From an uncultured archaeon (GTDB taxonomy: Archaea; Nanobdellota; Nanobdellia; Woesearchaeales; CAIVOO01), in the NCBI GenBank assembly GCA_903907555.1, contig CAIVOO010000131.1, forward strand, positions 1 through 7,965: a stretch of DNA of 7,965 nt, given 5' to 3'. Below are positions 1 through 6,918 of the stretch, in pieces. Position numbers and translations under genes: made by a program. The notes under the pieces were generated by a model, which did no database searches, had not been told where the DNA came from, and worked only from the letters and a program-made list of their open reading frames with translations. Each line of letters starts with the position of its first letter. Position 1 is the first letter of the stretch.

Positions 1-1869
1 AATACTGTTGAGAATGATGTCATAGCAAGCAAAATCAAGCTTGAAGAAGTATCATTATTAGTCATTGATGAAGCCCATCGAGCTGTTGGCGATTATGCCT
101 ATAATTTCGTTGCAAAGCAGTATGACAAATTAGCTAAATATCCTAAGATTCTCGCGTTGACAGCCTCTCCTGGCTCTGACGTTGAGAAAATATCAGAGGT
201 TTGCAAGAATCTCAGCATTGAGGCTGTTGAAATCAGGACAACTTCTGATCCTGATGTCAAGCCTTATGTCCAGGATGTTAAGACTCAATATGTCGAAGTC
301 AATCTTCCTGCTGAATTCATGCAGGTAAAGAAATATCTTGACGACTGCTACAGGTCAAAATTATCCGAAATAAAGAATCTCGGCTATCTCAATTCTGTGC
401 AGAATGTGTCGAAGAAAGAGCTTCTGATGCTTCAAGCGCAGCTTCACGCAAAAGTCGCGCAGGGAGAGAAGGATTTGGAAATATTAAGGTCAATATCTCT
501 CGCTGCAGAAGCGATGAAAGTTTCGCACGCGCTTGAATTACTGGAAACACAAAGCCCGAAAGCGCTTCTAGCTTATTTAGAAAGACTACAGAGAGAATCA
601 TCCTCCACAAAAGTTAAGGCAGTCCAGAATTTAGTAAAGGACATCAATTTCAAGTCAGCAGCAATTAAAACCCGAACTCTCGTCGATAAGAATATTGAGC
701 ATCCTAAATTTGTCGAGCTGATGAAGTATGTTTCTGCAATGTATTTCCAGGAGCCTGAAACAAAGATGATTATATTCAACAACTACAGGGAGAACGCCCA
801 GAGATTGGTTGACGAGATAAAAAGAATTTTAGGGGCAAGACCTGTCTTGTTTGTCGGGCAGGCGAAGAAAGAAGGCTCAGGACTTTCACAAAAAGAGCAA
901 AAGAAAATAATTGAGGATTTCAAGAATAATGTATACAATGTTTTAGTCTGCACATCAATTGGGGAAGAAGGATTGGATATCCCGAAAGTTGATGAAGTGA
1001 TATTCTACGAGCCTATACCATCAGCAATCAGGCACATCCAAAGAAAAGGCAGAACTGGAAGGCTGGAAAAAGGCGCTGTTAAAATCTTCATGACTAAAAA
1101 TTCAAGGGATGAATTCTACAGATGGAGCGCGCATCACAAGGAAAAGAGGATGCATCGAATACTTGCAGAATTGAAAACTAAATTTGTAAAATCAGACAGG
1201 GAGATACAATCGAAATTCATTGCAGACAAGGATTTAGCGATAGCAGTTGACCACAGGGAAAAATCATCAGGTGTAATCAAAGAACTAATCGATATGGGCA
1301 TAAAGATTGAGCTGAAACAGCTTAATGTTGGAGACTATATAATCAGCGACAGGGTTGCTGTCGAATACAAGACAGTGCAGGATTTCGTTGATTCAATCAT
1401 TGATGGAAGATTGTTGGAGCAGATTAAGGGGCTGAGAGAGGGATACTTCAAGCCATTAATCATTATCGAAGGCGATGAAGACATCTTCAGCCAGAGAAAC
1501 ATACATCCTAATGCCATTCGAGGAATGCTTGCAACAATTACAGTAAGCTACGGAATTCCTGTAATACAAACCAAGAACTTCAAGGAGACTGCAAACCTTC
1601 TCGCAGTAATTGCAAAAAGAGAATCAGAGGAAGGCAGGAACTTCTCGTTCCACAACAGAAAGCCGACAACGCTGAAAGACCAGCAGGAATACATAGTCAG
1701 CTCATTGCCGAATATCGGGCCTTCGTTAGCCAAGGACTTGCTGCAGTTCTTCGGAACACCGAGAGCAATATTCAATGCATCTGAACAGGACTTGAAGAAA
1801 GTAGAAGGCATCGGAGAAAAGCTGGCGAAGAATATCAAAGAAGTGAGCGAGAAGGAATATAAACAATAA
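1..1869 (+). CDS. hef: Hef-type DNA helicase/XPF-family nuclease, 5'-truncated by window edge
   Basis: Archaeal fork-repair protein joining an SF2 (FANCM-like) helicase to an XPF/MUS81-type nuclease; the family unwinds and cuts branched or stalled-fork DNA. The frame is open from base 1 and 622 residues are visible. Hef is usually about 720-760 residues, so roughly 100-130 N-terminal residues with the Walker A motif lie upstream. Visible in order: DEAH box (residues 23-26), LTASPG motif III (from residue 53), a helical insert between the RecA lobes (about 95-215), motif V with TSIGEEGLDIP, motif VI QRKGRTGR (347-354), nuclease domain (about 415-550) with VDHRE (Asp417), VGDY (Gly444-Asp445) and EYKTVQD (Glu455, Lys457, Asp461), then tandem helix-hairpin-helix motifs (LPNIGPSLAKDLL and VEGIGEKLAKNI). 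Oddity: the ERKxxxD signature reads EYKxxxD. The TTG at 157 lies inside motif III and is not a start. Domain order is diagnostic, so identification is firm. Confidence 0.95.
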   Translation, partial: NTVENDVIASKIKLEEVSLLVIDEAHRAVGDYAYNFVAKQYDKLAKYPKILALTASPGSDVEKISEVCKNLSIEAVEIRTTSDPDVKPYVQDVKTQYVEVNLPAEFMQVKKYLDDCYRSKLSEIKNLGYLNSVQNVSKKELLMLQAQLHAKVAQGEKDLEILRSISLAAEAMKVSHALELLETQSPKALLAYLERLQRESSSTKVKAVQNLVKDINFKSAAIKTRTLVDKNIEHPKFVELMKYVSAMYFQEPETKMIIFNNYRENAQRLVDEIKRILGARPVLFVGQAKKEGSGLSQKEQKKIIEDFKNNVYNVLVCTSIGEEGLDIPKVDEVIFYEPIPSAIRHIQRKGRTGRLEKGAVKIFMTKNSRDEFYRWSAHHKEKRMHRILAELKTKFVKSDREIQSKFIADKDLAIAVDHREKSSGVIKELIDMGIKIELKQLNVGDYIISDRVAVEYKTVQDFVDSIIDGRLLEQIKGLREGYFKPLIIIEGDEDIFSQRNIHPNAIRGMLATITVSYGIPVIQTKNFKETANLLAVIAKRESEEGRNFSFHNRKPTTLKDQQEYIVSSLPNIGPSLAKDLLQFFGTPRAIFNASEQDLKKVEGIGEKLAKNIKEVSEKEYKQ

Positions 1870-1871
1870 GT

Positions 1872-1880
1872 TTTATAAAA
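1872..1880 (+). promoter_or_regulatory. TATA box of the small membrane protein gene
   Basis: The sequence TTTATAAAA begins two bases after the hef stop codon. Its centre is about 25 nt upstream of the ATG at 1901, the usual archaeal TATA-to-start-site distance, so transcription should begin at or next to the ATG and give a leaderless mRNA. No Shine-Dalgarno-like sequence precedes the ATG, which agrees. The box suggests the gene is transcribed independently of hef despite the 31-nt gap. Confidence 0.65.
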
Positions 1881-1900
1881 CGCCACAGAATAATAGCATC

Positions 1901-2206
1901 ATGCCTAATAAAAAACACAAAAAGAGCGTAAATATTTATCACAAAGTCGCATTCTACACACTGGCAGTGCTTGCAGCAATGCTGGCTCTTGGAAATATGT
2001 CAGCGCAAGCAATCACAATCATTGGATTAGTGCACACAGCAATACTTGCATTGCTTAGTTGTGGAGTTTACATCAAAAGCAAAGCAGGCTACATATTCAC
2101 ATTAGTCTACATGATACCAACAGTCCTGGTTGGGGGATATTTAGGAATATTCTTTGCAGCAATCATTGTGTTCTCGCTGGTAATGAGTAGGAAAGAGTTT
2201 TTCTAG
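1901..2206 (+). CDS. Small multi-pass membrane protein, function unknown
   Basis: A 101-residue protein that I do not recognise. The N-terminus is short and basic (five Lys and two His in the first 15 residues), which should hold it in the cytoplasm. Hydrophobic segments follow at about 16-33, 37-58, 63-78 and 79-95, giving three or four transmembrane helices with almost no soluble loops, and the tail ends SRKEFF. No catalytic or metal-binding motif is visible; the only cysteine is Cys54. The ATG is supported by a TATA box at leaderless spacing (1872-1880). Membrane-type composition over the whole frame and a dedicated promoter make it a credible gene. The T-run over its last codons (2198-2202) could help end transcription. 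Its position behind hef gives no functional clue. Confidence 0.75.
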   Translation: MPNKKHKKSVNIYHKVAFYTLAVLAAMLALGNMSAQAITIIGLVHTAILALLSCGVYIKSKAGYIFTLVYMIPTVLVGGYLGIFFAAIIVFSLVMSRKEFF

Positions 2207-2210
2207 AAAT

Positions 2211-2374
2211 ATTCAGGGAGGGAATCTGAAGTAGCGCTTTACGTCTTACTTATGCCCTACCACCCACCATAGATGCAAGAGTAAGAAGGCGCAAGTGTCT
2301 TCGATAGTTGCATTAGAATTGGGGTATGGGGACGTTTGAAGAACATGTCTGACACTACTTTGTAATCCCCATGC
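2211..2374. ncRNA. Candidate structured RNA in the convergent intergenic gap
   Basis: The block is about 46% GC by hand count, next to an A/T-rich segment at 2379-2394, and has no long reading frame on either strand. Several complementary segments are visible: GTATGGGGA (2324-2332) with TCCCCATGC (2366-2374), 9 bp with one G-U; ATGCAA (2273-2278) with TTGCAT (2308-2313), enclosing GAAGGCG (2285-2291) with TGTCTTC (2296-2302) around a CAAG loop; AAGTAG (2229-2234) with CTACTT (2355-2360), which would join the two ends; and a 5' hairpin TTCAG/CTGAA (2212-2216, 2226-2230). Some alternatives are mutually exclusive, for example TCTTACT (2244-2250) with AGTAAGA (2280-2286). I could not match it to tRNA, RNase P RNA, SRP RNA, or box C/D or H/ACA guides. 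Strand is undecided: no convincing promoter was found on either. It may be an orphan RNA or structured 3' sequence of a convergent transcript. Confidence 0.35.
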
Positions 2375-2378
2375 TAAG

Positions 2379-2394
2379 AATAATAAAAATAAAA
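2379..2394 (-). terminator. Poly-T terminator of the three-gene operon
   Basis: Read on the minus strand, TTTTATTTTTATTATT begins 7 nt after the stop codon of the last operon gene. A T-rich tract without a required hairpin is the usual archaeal intrinsic terminator. Its position at the operon end supports transcription of all three genes as a unit ending here. Confidence 0.65.
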
Positions 2395-2401
2395 CCTTGA
2401 T

Positions 2402-3823
2402 TTAGGCTGCCATTTGCTGCTGCTCTTCTGCAACTACAGGGAAATGCACGCTGTAAAGCCCCATTATTGTTTTTATGAAGCCATTTGCAAGCTTCCTTAA
2501 ATCTTCATATTTCTCATTGAATTCCTTGGATGCGTCATCGATATCCTTGCACTTTTTCATGAGTTTTTCCAGCTCAGCAGTTAACTTCGTTTGAAATTCT
2601 TGTGAAGCATTCGTAAAATCTTTTAGTTTATCCTTTGCTTCTTTATGAGTATCAAATTCAGTAATATCCGACTGCATATTTGCAAGAGTATTTACATAAG
2701 TGGAAAGCTGCTTTAATGACTTCTTCGCATCATCAAGAAGACTCATCCTTTTAGTCTCAACCAGTTTAAGCTCTTCAATCTCCTGCTTGAATATTTTGTC
2801 GAAGTCCTGCCTGTTTCTGATTACCTGTTTTACGCCCTTGACTACTGTGATAAGCTCATCTATCTTCTTGGCAACAATCTTGTCAGCAATCTCAGCATCT
2901 TTCAGATGTCCGCTAATGCCTGCAAGGCGGCTATAATAATCATACTCCTTGTCCAGGGTGTTAATCACAGTTTGTATTGAACTGGAATAATCACGCGGGT
3001 CTTCAGCTGCAGTTGTGTTCAGCACATCAACAAACCTGAGGTTTAACGTTTCCTTAAGCGCTAAAATTTCCTGGCGGCGTTTTTCAATATCTTCGTCATA
3101 AGCTTCTGCGATAGCGATAAGCTCAACACACAAGTTCCTCAAATCAGCAGTTTCCTTGTCACTAGGCCTGTGCGTATCTCCATGTTCTTTGATATTATCT
3201 ATGTAAATTTTAATCTCATTTAATTTTGTCTTGAAATCCTTTTTCTCCTTATACAGCCAAGAATCTGACAAGAATCTTATTAGCTGCTGAACAGGCTCAA
3301 TCGTGAATTTCGAAGGCTCCATAAGCAGCTTAAACTCCTTAATTTGCGGCAAGACAGGAGATGTTCGCAAATTTAACAGATACTCACGAACTTTTGCTAA
3401 AAAATTAGGCATGTCTGTTTTTACCAATGCCTTAAGCTTTGGGTCTGAAGATGCAAGAAGCTTCAGAGGCTTTCCAGAAGGAAGCCTTTTTATTTCTTCA
3501 GTCGCTTCAACATTATCCTGTTCCAGCTCTTTGAGTACCCTATTAATCTCTAACAAAAGCTCTCCAATGCTTGCTCCCTCTTTGATGTCAAGCTTCTGGA
3601 CTATTCTCATATCAAGAAGCCCTGAATTTAATATCTTGTAAAGCTCTGCCTTGCAGAACTCCTTGTATCTCTGGTCAGCAGATTCCTTTATTGCGTACTC
3701 AAGCAATGTCTTAACACGCCTAAGATGATCTATTGATTTTGTATGGATGTGGACAGATGCAAGCTGGTAAGGGACATTGTACTCGGCAGGATATCTTGTT
3801 GCGTCTTCAGCAGTTTCAGGCAT
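2402..3823 (-). CDS. Soluble coiled-coil-rich protein, third gene of the operon
   Basis: A 473-residue, highly charged, almost wholly helical protein that I do not recognise. There is no signal peptide or transmembrane segment, so it should be cytoplasmic. Long Lys/Glu/Leu-rich stretches with coiled-coil-like spacing run through the middle and C-terminal parts (about 215-450). The N-terminal ~190 residues look more globular, with a short HIHTKS segment and several Leu-rich helices. It ends in a polar, Gln-rich tail (EEQQQMAA). No nucleotide-binding, protease or nuclease motif is visible. The ATG lies 2 nt after the stop of the preceding gene, with GGAGG 8 nt before it inside that gene's last codons, so translation is probably coupled. 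Placement after two membrane proteins with cytoplasmic helical tails suggests a binding partner or scaffold; that is inference. Coiled-coil composition would make weak database hits unreliable. Confidence 0.85.
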   Translation of the reverse strand: MPETAEDATRYPAEYNVPYQLASVHIHTKSIDHLRRVKTLLEYAIKESADQRYKEFCKAELYKILNSGLLDMRIVQKLDIKEGASIGELLLEINRVLKELEQDNVEATEEIKRLPSGKPLKLLASSDPKLKALVKTDMPNFLAKVREYLLNLRTSPVLPQIKEFKLLMEPSKFTIEPVQQLIRFLSDSWLYKEKKDFKTKLNEIKIYIDNIKEHGDTHRPSDKETADLRNLCVELIAIAEAYDEDIEKRRQEILALKETLNLRFVDVLNTTAAEDPRDYSSSIQTVINTLDKEYDYYSRLAGISGHLKDAEIADKIVAKKIDELITVVKGVKQVIRNRQDFDKIFKQEIEELKLVETKRMSLLDDAKKSLKQLSTYVNTLANMQSDITEFDTHKEAKDKLKDFTNASQEFQTKLTAELEKLMKKCKDIDDASKEFNEKYEDLRKLANGFIKTIMGLYSVHFPVVAEEQQQMAA

Positions 3824-3825
3824 CT

Positions 3826-5091
3826 TTACTCCCTCCCGTAGTTCCCGTCGTTGAATTCAGGATTCTTTCCTTCAGCTCTTTCATATCTTCCTCTTGCGAA
3901 TTCTGAGAATTGCGATATAATAATCTCTCTTTCGTTGAACCGGCTCAGTACTTCGCTCATCTTCCCGAGCACATCATCAGGCAGGTTCCTATTCCTGTGG
4001 TATGGATGGGTTGTTATATTGTAATAAGTCCTGTACATTGTTTCATCATGCTCACCCAAATCATTTGCTCTCCTGGTTACTCCTTCGGTGAGATTGGTCA
4101 ATATATTTCTCTCTTCATCATTAAGCGCGTGCCCAGGGCGCCTGATGTTCTTGCTTTGTTCAAGCAGGTTGTAATAATATTTGACAAATTCCATGAACAG
4201 TTTGTATCCGTCTTTCAGCTGCTTGTCCAGCTCATTTATGTAGCCTACAAGGCTTGCAAGCTCTTCTGTTGCTCCTTCTGGAACAGGAAGTGCCGGCTGC
4301 TGAGGAGTCTGCGCCTGCCCTTGTCCCTGTCCGGTTCCGCCCAGATTTGGGAATGATGGAGCTCCGCCTTCTTCAGGGCCTGCCAAAAACAATGCAGCAA
4401 ACAAATGATACATCATCATGATCATGCACACGCCATACGCTATTCCAGTCCAGTCATGCCAGGACGCAAGCATCTGCGTGCTAAGAGCAGCTACTCCCGC
4501 ACCTGCAGGGGCTGCTGCAATAGCTGACTGGAAATTGCTGATTATTGTGGCGAGCAGATAGAATATTATTAGCTGAATAACATGATTCCTTCTCTTAGAT
4601 GTGTTTTTCGTTTCCCTGCCTGTCTTGTTGCCGTCCTTGTCCTTTTCGACAATCATTTCAGAAGTCGGGAAGAAAGCATACATCAGGTAAATTAATCCAA
4701 AGATGGGCAATGCCATAAAAGCGAATATTGCGACAATGCCATAAGTTTGGGCTATTGAAAGCAGGATTCTGGTTGGAATCATGAACACAGAGATTGTTGC
4801 GATTACAAGGGCAACAACATTTACAACTCTGTTGTTCGGCTTGTCCTTGTCCTTGAAGACTCTTCTCCCGACCCAGACTAAAACAGAAAAAAGGAAAAGC
4901 CAAAGAAGCACTCTCATCCAGATGTCGAATGCCACTAATGATATCTTGTTGAAATCGAAGAATATGTAGCCGAGATATGTTTCAAGGAAATTGCTCATGC
5001 TACCAAGCCCGCCTGTAGTGCCTTGCGCAAAAGCCGGAATAGCTGAAAGGACGAATCCTGCAATAATAGCTGAAAAGCTTTTTAGCTTCAT
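3826..5091 (-). CDS. Five-TM membrane protein with cytoplasmic helical tail (paralog of upstream gene), second operon gene
   Basis: A 421-residue protein of no family I can name. A Sec-type signal peptide (1-22) ends in AFA before QGT. Five transmembrane segments follow at about 55-79, 89-111, 118-141, 171-191 and 215-238. Basic loops fall on the cytoplasmic side (KDKDKPNNR after TM1; a long Lys/Arg-rich loop about 143-170 after TM3), placing the mature N-terminus outside and the C-terminus inside. A Gly/Gln/Pro linker (about 242-268) leads to a helical cytoplasmic domain rich in Tyr, Arg and Glu (about 269-421). TM1-TM3 match the upstream gene closely (shared LWL, VFK, DKPN, NVV, IP and SIA-TY positions), so the two are paralogs with different tails. 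Its ATG overlaps the preceding stop (ATGA, 4 nt), with GGTGAGG (5102-5108) as a probable Shine-Dalgarno. Secretion-channel-like or scaffold roles are possible but unproven. Confidence 0.87.
   Translation of the reverse strand: MKLKSFSAIIAGFVLSAIPAFAQGTTGGLGSMSNFLETYLGYIFFDFNKISLVAFDIWMRVLLWLFLFSVLVWVGRRVFKDKDKPNNRVVNVVALVIATISVFMIPTRILLSIAQTYGIVAIFAFMALPIFGLIYLMYAFFPTSEMIVEKDKDGNKTGRETKNTSKRRNHVIQLIIFYLLATIISNFQSAIAAAPAGAGVAALSTQMLASWHDWTGIAYGVCMIMMMYHLFAALFLAGPEEGGAPSFPNLGGTGQGQGQAQTPQQPALPVPEGATEELASLVGYINELDKQLKDGYKLFMEFVKYYYNLLEQSKNIRRPGHALNDEERNILTNLTEGVTRRANDLGEHDETMYRTYYNITTHPYHRNRNLPDDVLGKMSEVLSRFNEREIIISQFSEFARGRYERAEGKNPEFNDGNYGRE
3829..3837 (-). promoter_or_regulatory. Shine-Dalgarno for the third operon gene
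   Basis: On the minus strand GGGAGGGAG overlaps the last three sense codons of the upstream gene. Its GGAGG core (3832-3836) ends 8 nt before the ATG at 3823. The strong match and good spacing fix the start codon and indicate that internal operon genes use leadered, Shine-Dalgarno-dependent initiation. Confidence 0.75.
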
Positions 5092-6800
5092 ACCCCGCCA
5101 ACCTCACCAGACTTTGCAATAGCCTCAGCAAGTTTCAGCTCTAAATTTTTCAAAACCTGCTCAGTTTTATCAAGTTCAGAATCTGCATTCAGAAGCTCTG
5201 CCAGGATGTTCCTCTTTTCCTGCGCATTTGTAGTGGCAGTTTTTAGAGTTGGTATGACAGCATTGTTAATTGAAACGCCTGCCTCATCGTATCTTGAATT
5301 GTATATGTGATCGACAGTGGCTGCAAGAGTCTTGCTTATTCCATTCAAGAAATCATAGCTCTTCTTTGTAGAGTCATTTAATCTAGTTAACTTATCCACT
5401 GCAGTCTTCAAGTCAGTTTTTAATTTTGAGACTTCTGCTGCGTCAACTTTAAGCTGGTCCTGCTGAGCCTGATTTCTAGTCATCTTATCATTAAGCACAC
5501 CAATAAGATTGTTGGCTTTACCCTGATCTTCAGGACTCATTGTCCTAATGTTGTTGGTGATTTCTGCAATGCTAGCTATCATCTTATTCTTTATATCATT
5601 AAGAAGCCCCAGTCTTGCAGCAACATTATTTTCAAGTTTTTCTGTATTGCCGAACAATGCGCCGTAATCTGCTGACATCCTGGAAACATTGGTAAGCTCA
5701 GTTTTCACATCCCCTGAAATTTTTTGGAAATTCAGCTGCAGCTGCGCAAGCCCCTGCTTCAGCACATCAAAGTGCTGGTTCATCTCAATCTGTTTATTAG
5801 CTAGTTCTGAAGCAATTTTAGGATCTGACCTGTATTTGCTGGCTTCCTGTATGGCTTTGTATATCCCATTAAGGTAGTGCAGCTCTTTGACAATCCTCTC
5901 AAATATGGGAAGCTGTTCAGGATAAAGCTTTATTTCCTCATCAACCAGGGTAACATTCATTTTTCCCAAACCGCCCAGCTCTTTAACATATTTATCAGAA
6001 GCGTCTGCAAGCTGTTTGGAAGCGATGCCTGCATCACGAATCCTGTCTTTATCTGCCTTATCAGAATCTGGACCGCCACCACCAAATGGAGGGCCTCCTT
6101 TGCCTTTGCCTATTTCTCCAATACTTTTCATCCAGCTGCCTAAGCCCATCCCTGGAATCATTCCGATGGCATGTATGATTGCCATCAAAGTAAAGAATAA
6201 TATTATCCAGGTCATCATAGAGCCGTCGAATACTCCTGCGAATGCCACATTCTGCTGTGCAGCTGCTGAAATATCACTTTTAATTTTTACCAGGAAAACT
6301 ATAATCAATAGGGAAAGTATGAACATCAATGCGTGCGCAAGCTTCGGCTGGTTCTGGAAAAGCCCTGACCTTAGCTTGTAATAAAGGAAAATCATGAATA
6401 ATATGGGAAGCAGGATGAACAGCAATGTCGCGAATCCGCTGTAAGTGGCTGCTATCGAAGTCAGCAATGAAGAAGGTATAAGAATGACGCCGAGGAATGC
6501 TATGACAGCGCCGACAACATTTGAAACTCTTTGGTTCGGTTTGTCGCCGCTCTTGAAAACCATGCCCCCTGCCCAGCTTACGACAGTGAAAAGCACTAGC
6601 CAGAGAACAAACTTCATGAAGGCTATCGCGCCTGCATCACCAGTAGCAAGATTCCCGCCGAAGTCCCTGATGAACGTGGTTATTCCTGTCTGCGTGAACA
6701 CTTTTCCTATATCCTGGACAGTGCCCTGGGCAAAAACAAATTGTAGCGATAGCAAGGACAGCAGAATTATACTGATGAATATGAATGTCTTCTTATACAT
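5088..6800 (-). CDS. Five-TM membrane protein with long cytoplasmic coiled-coil tail, first operon gene
   Basis: A 570-residue protein not assignable to a known family. The signal peptide (1-24) ends VFA before QGT, almost the same cleavage context as its paralog. Predicted membrane segments lie at about 61-82, 92-113, 121-141, 154-173 and 195-217. Loops after TM1 (KSGDKPNQR) and TM3 (YKLRSG) are basic, and the segment after TM5 carries lysines, so the C-terminus should be cytoplasmic. A Gly/Pro-rich hinge (about 231-244, with GGPPFGGGGP) leads to about 320 residues of long amphipathic helices with coiled-coil character, resembling in style receptor or tether rods, with no enzymatic motif. 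I chose the ATG at 6798-6800; a TTG directly before it would add one residue. A Shine-Dalgarno (6809-6815) lies 8 nt upstream and a TATA box at 6842-6849. It leads the operon and overlaps the next gene by 4 nt. Confidence 0.88.
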   Translation of the reverse strand: MYKKTFIFISIILLSLLSLQFVFAQGTVQDIGKVFTQTGITTFIRDFGGNLATGDAGAIAFMKFVLWLVLFTVVSWAGGMVFKSGDKPNQRVSNVVGAVIAFLGVILIPSSLLTSIAATYSGFATLLFILLPILFMIFLYYKLRSGLFQNQPKLAHALMFILSLLIIVFLVKIKSDISAAAQQNVAFAGVFDGSMMTWIILFFTLMAIIHAIGMIPGMGLGSWMKSIGEIGKGKGGPPFGGGGPDSDKADKDRIRDAGIASKQLADASDKYVKELGGLGKMNVTLVDEEIKLYPEQLPIFERIVKELHYLNGIYKAIQEASKYRSDPKIASELANKQIEMNQHFDVLKQGLAQLQLNFQKISGDVKTELTNVSRMSADYGALFGNTEKLENNVAARLGLLNDIKNKMIASIAEITNNIRTMSPEDQGKANNLIGVLNDKMTRNQAQQDQLKVDAAEVSKLKTDLKTAVDKLTRLNDSTKKSYDFLNGISKTLAATVDHIYNSRYDEAGVSINNAVIPTLKTATTNAQEKRNILAELLNADSELDKTEQVLKNLELKLAEAIAKSGEVGGV

Positions 6801-6808
6801 CAACTGAA

Positions 6809-6815
6809 CACCTTC
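6809..6815 (-). promoter_or_regulatory. Shine-Dalgarno of the first operon gene
   Basis: GAAGGTG on the minus strand ends 8 nt before the ATG at 6800 and 5 nt before the alternative TTG at 6803. With the predicted start site near 6820, the mRNA would have a leader of about 20 nt containing this site. The spacing favours the ATG. Confidence 0.65.
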
Positions 6816-6841
6816 TTTTAAATACGATAATTAGAACAGGG

Positions 6842-6849
6842 TATATAAA
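6842..6849 (-). promoter_or_regulatory. TATA box of the three-gene operon
   Basis: TTTATATA on the minus strand, centred about 45 nt upstream of the ATG. An archaeal start site about 25 nt downstream would fall near 6820, leaving a short leader that contains the Shine-Dalgarno. It is the closest of three TATA-like boxes to the operon. Confidence 0.6.
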
Positions 6850-6855
6850 TATTGT

Positions 6856-6881
6856 GGTAACCATTTATAAATAAGATTACC
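6856..6881. promoter_or_regulatory. Inverted repeat around a central palindromic TATA-like box
   Basis: GGTAA (6856-6860) and TTACC (6877-6881) are inverted 5-bp arms lying almost symmetrically around the perfect palindrome ATTTATAAAT (6863-6872). The element sits midway between the operon TATA box and the AspRS TATA box. It could be a bidirectional core promoter or a regulator-binding site; arms this short can arise by chance in AT-rich DNA. Confidence 0.3.
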
Positions 6882-6888
6882 CAAAATA

Positions 6889-6896
6889 TTTATAAA
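6889..6896 (+). promoter_or_regulatory. TATA box of the AspRS gene
   Basis: TTTATAAA, preceded by an A-rich stretch (CCAAAA) where the TFB recognition element would lie. Its centre is about 26 nt upstream of the ATG at 6919 and no Shine-Dalgarno is visible before that ATG, so a leaderless transcript is predicted. Confidence 0.7.
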
Positions 6897-6918
6897 CAGC
6901 CCCAAATACTCATATTCT

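Noticed and set aside
157..159. TTG as the start codon of the first plus-strand gene
   Set aside because: The frame is open back to base 1 and encodes the DEAH box and surrounding helicase sequence; TTG is the Leu of the LTASPG motif III.
1548..1886. 112-residue minus-strand open frame opposite the 3' end of hef
   Set aside because: It is a shadow of the nuclease and helix-hairpin-helix coding region and has no expression signals.
2321..2374. tRNA or split/intron-containing tRNA in the intergenic block
   Set aside because: The GGGG/CCCC stem first suggested an acceptor arm, but no T-loop consensus, anticodon arm or 7-bp acceptor with the right spacing could be built on either strand.
2211..2374. 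RNase P RNA, SRP RNA or box C/D guide RNA
   Set aside because: I found no RNase P core sequence (such as GAGGAAAGUC), no SRP helix-8 motif and no C-box RUGAUGA. CUGA tetramers alone are too common to count.
3910..4356. 148-residue plus-strand open frame
   Set aside because: It is antisense to the second operon gene, has no promoter or Shine-Dalgarno, and its translation looks like a reverse-complement shadow of a helical protein.
4658..4903. Same-strand out-of-frame open frame inside the second operon gene
   Set aside because: It has Cys/Gln-rich low-quality composition and lies wholly inside a well-supported membrane-protein frame that continues unbroken; no frameshift is needed.
6016..6807. 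Overlapping plus-strand open frames of about 120 residues
   Set aside because: They lie opposite the signal peptide, TM segments and Gly/Pro hinge of the first operon gene. Their Pro/Ala/Ser-rich content is what antisense of that sequence gives.
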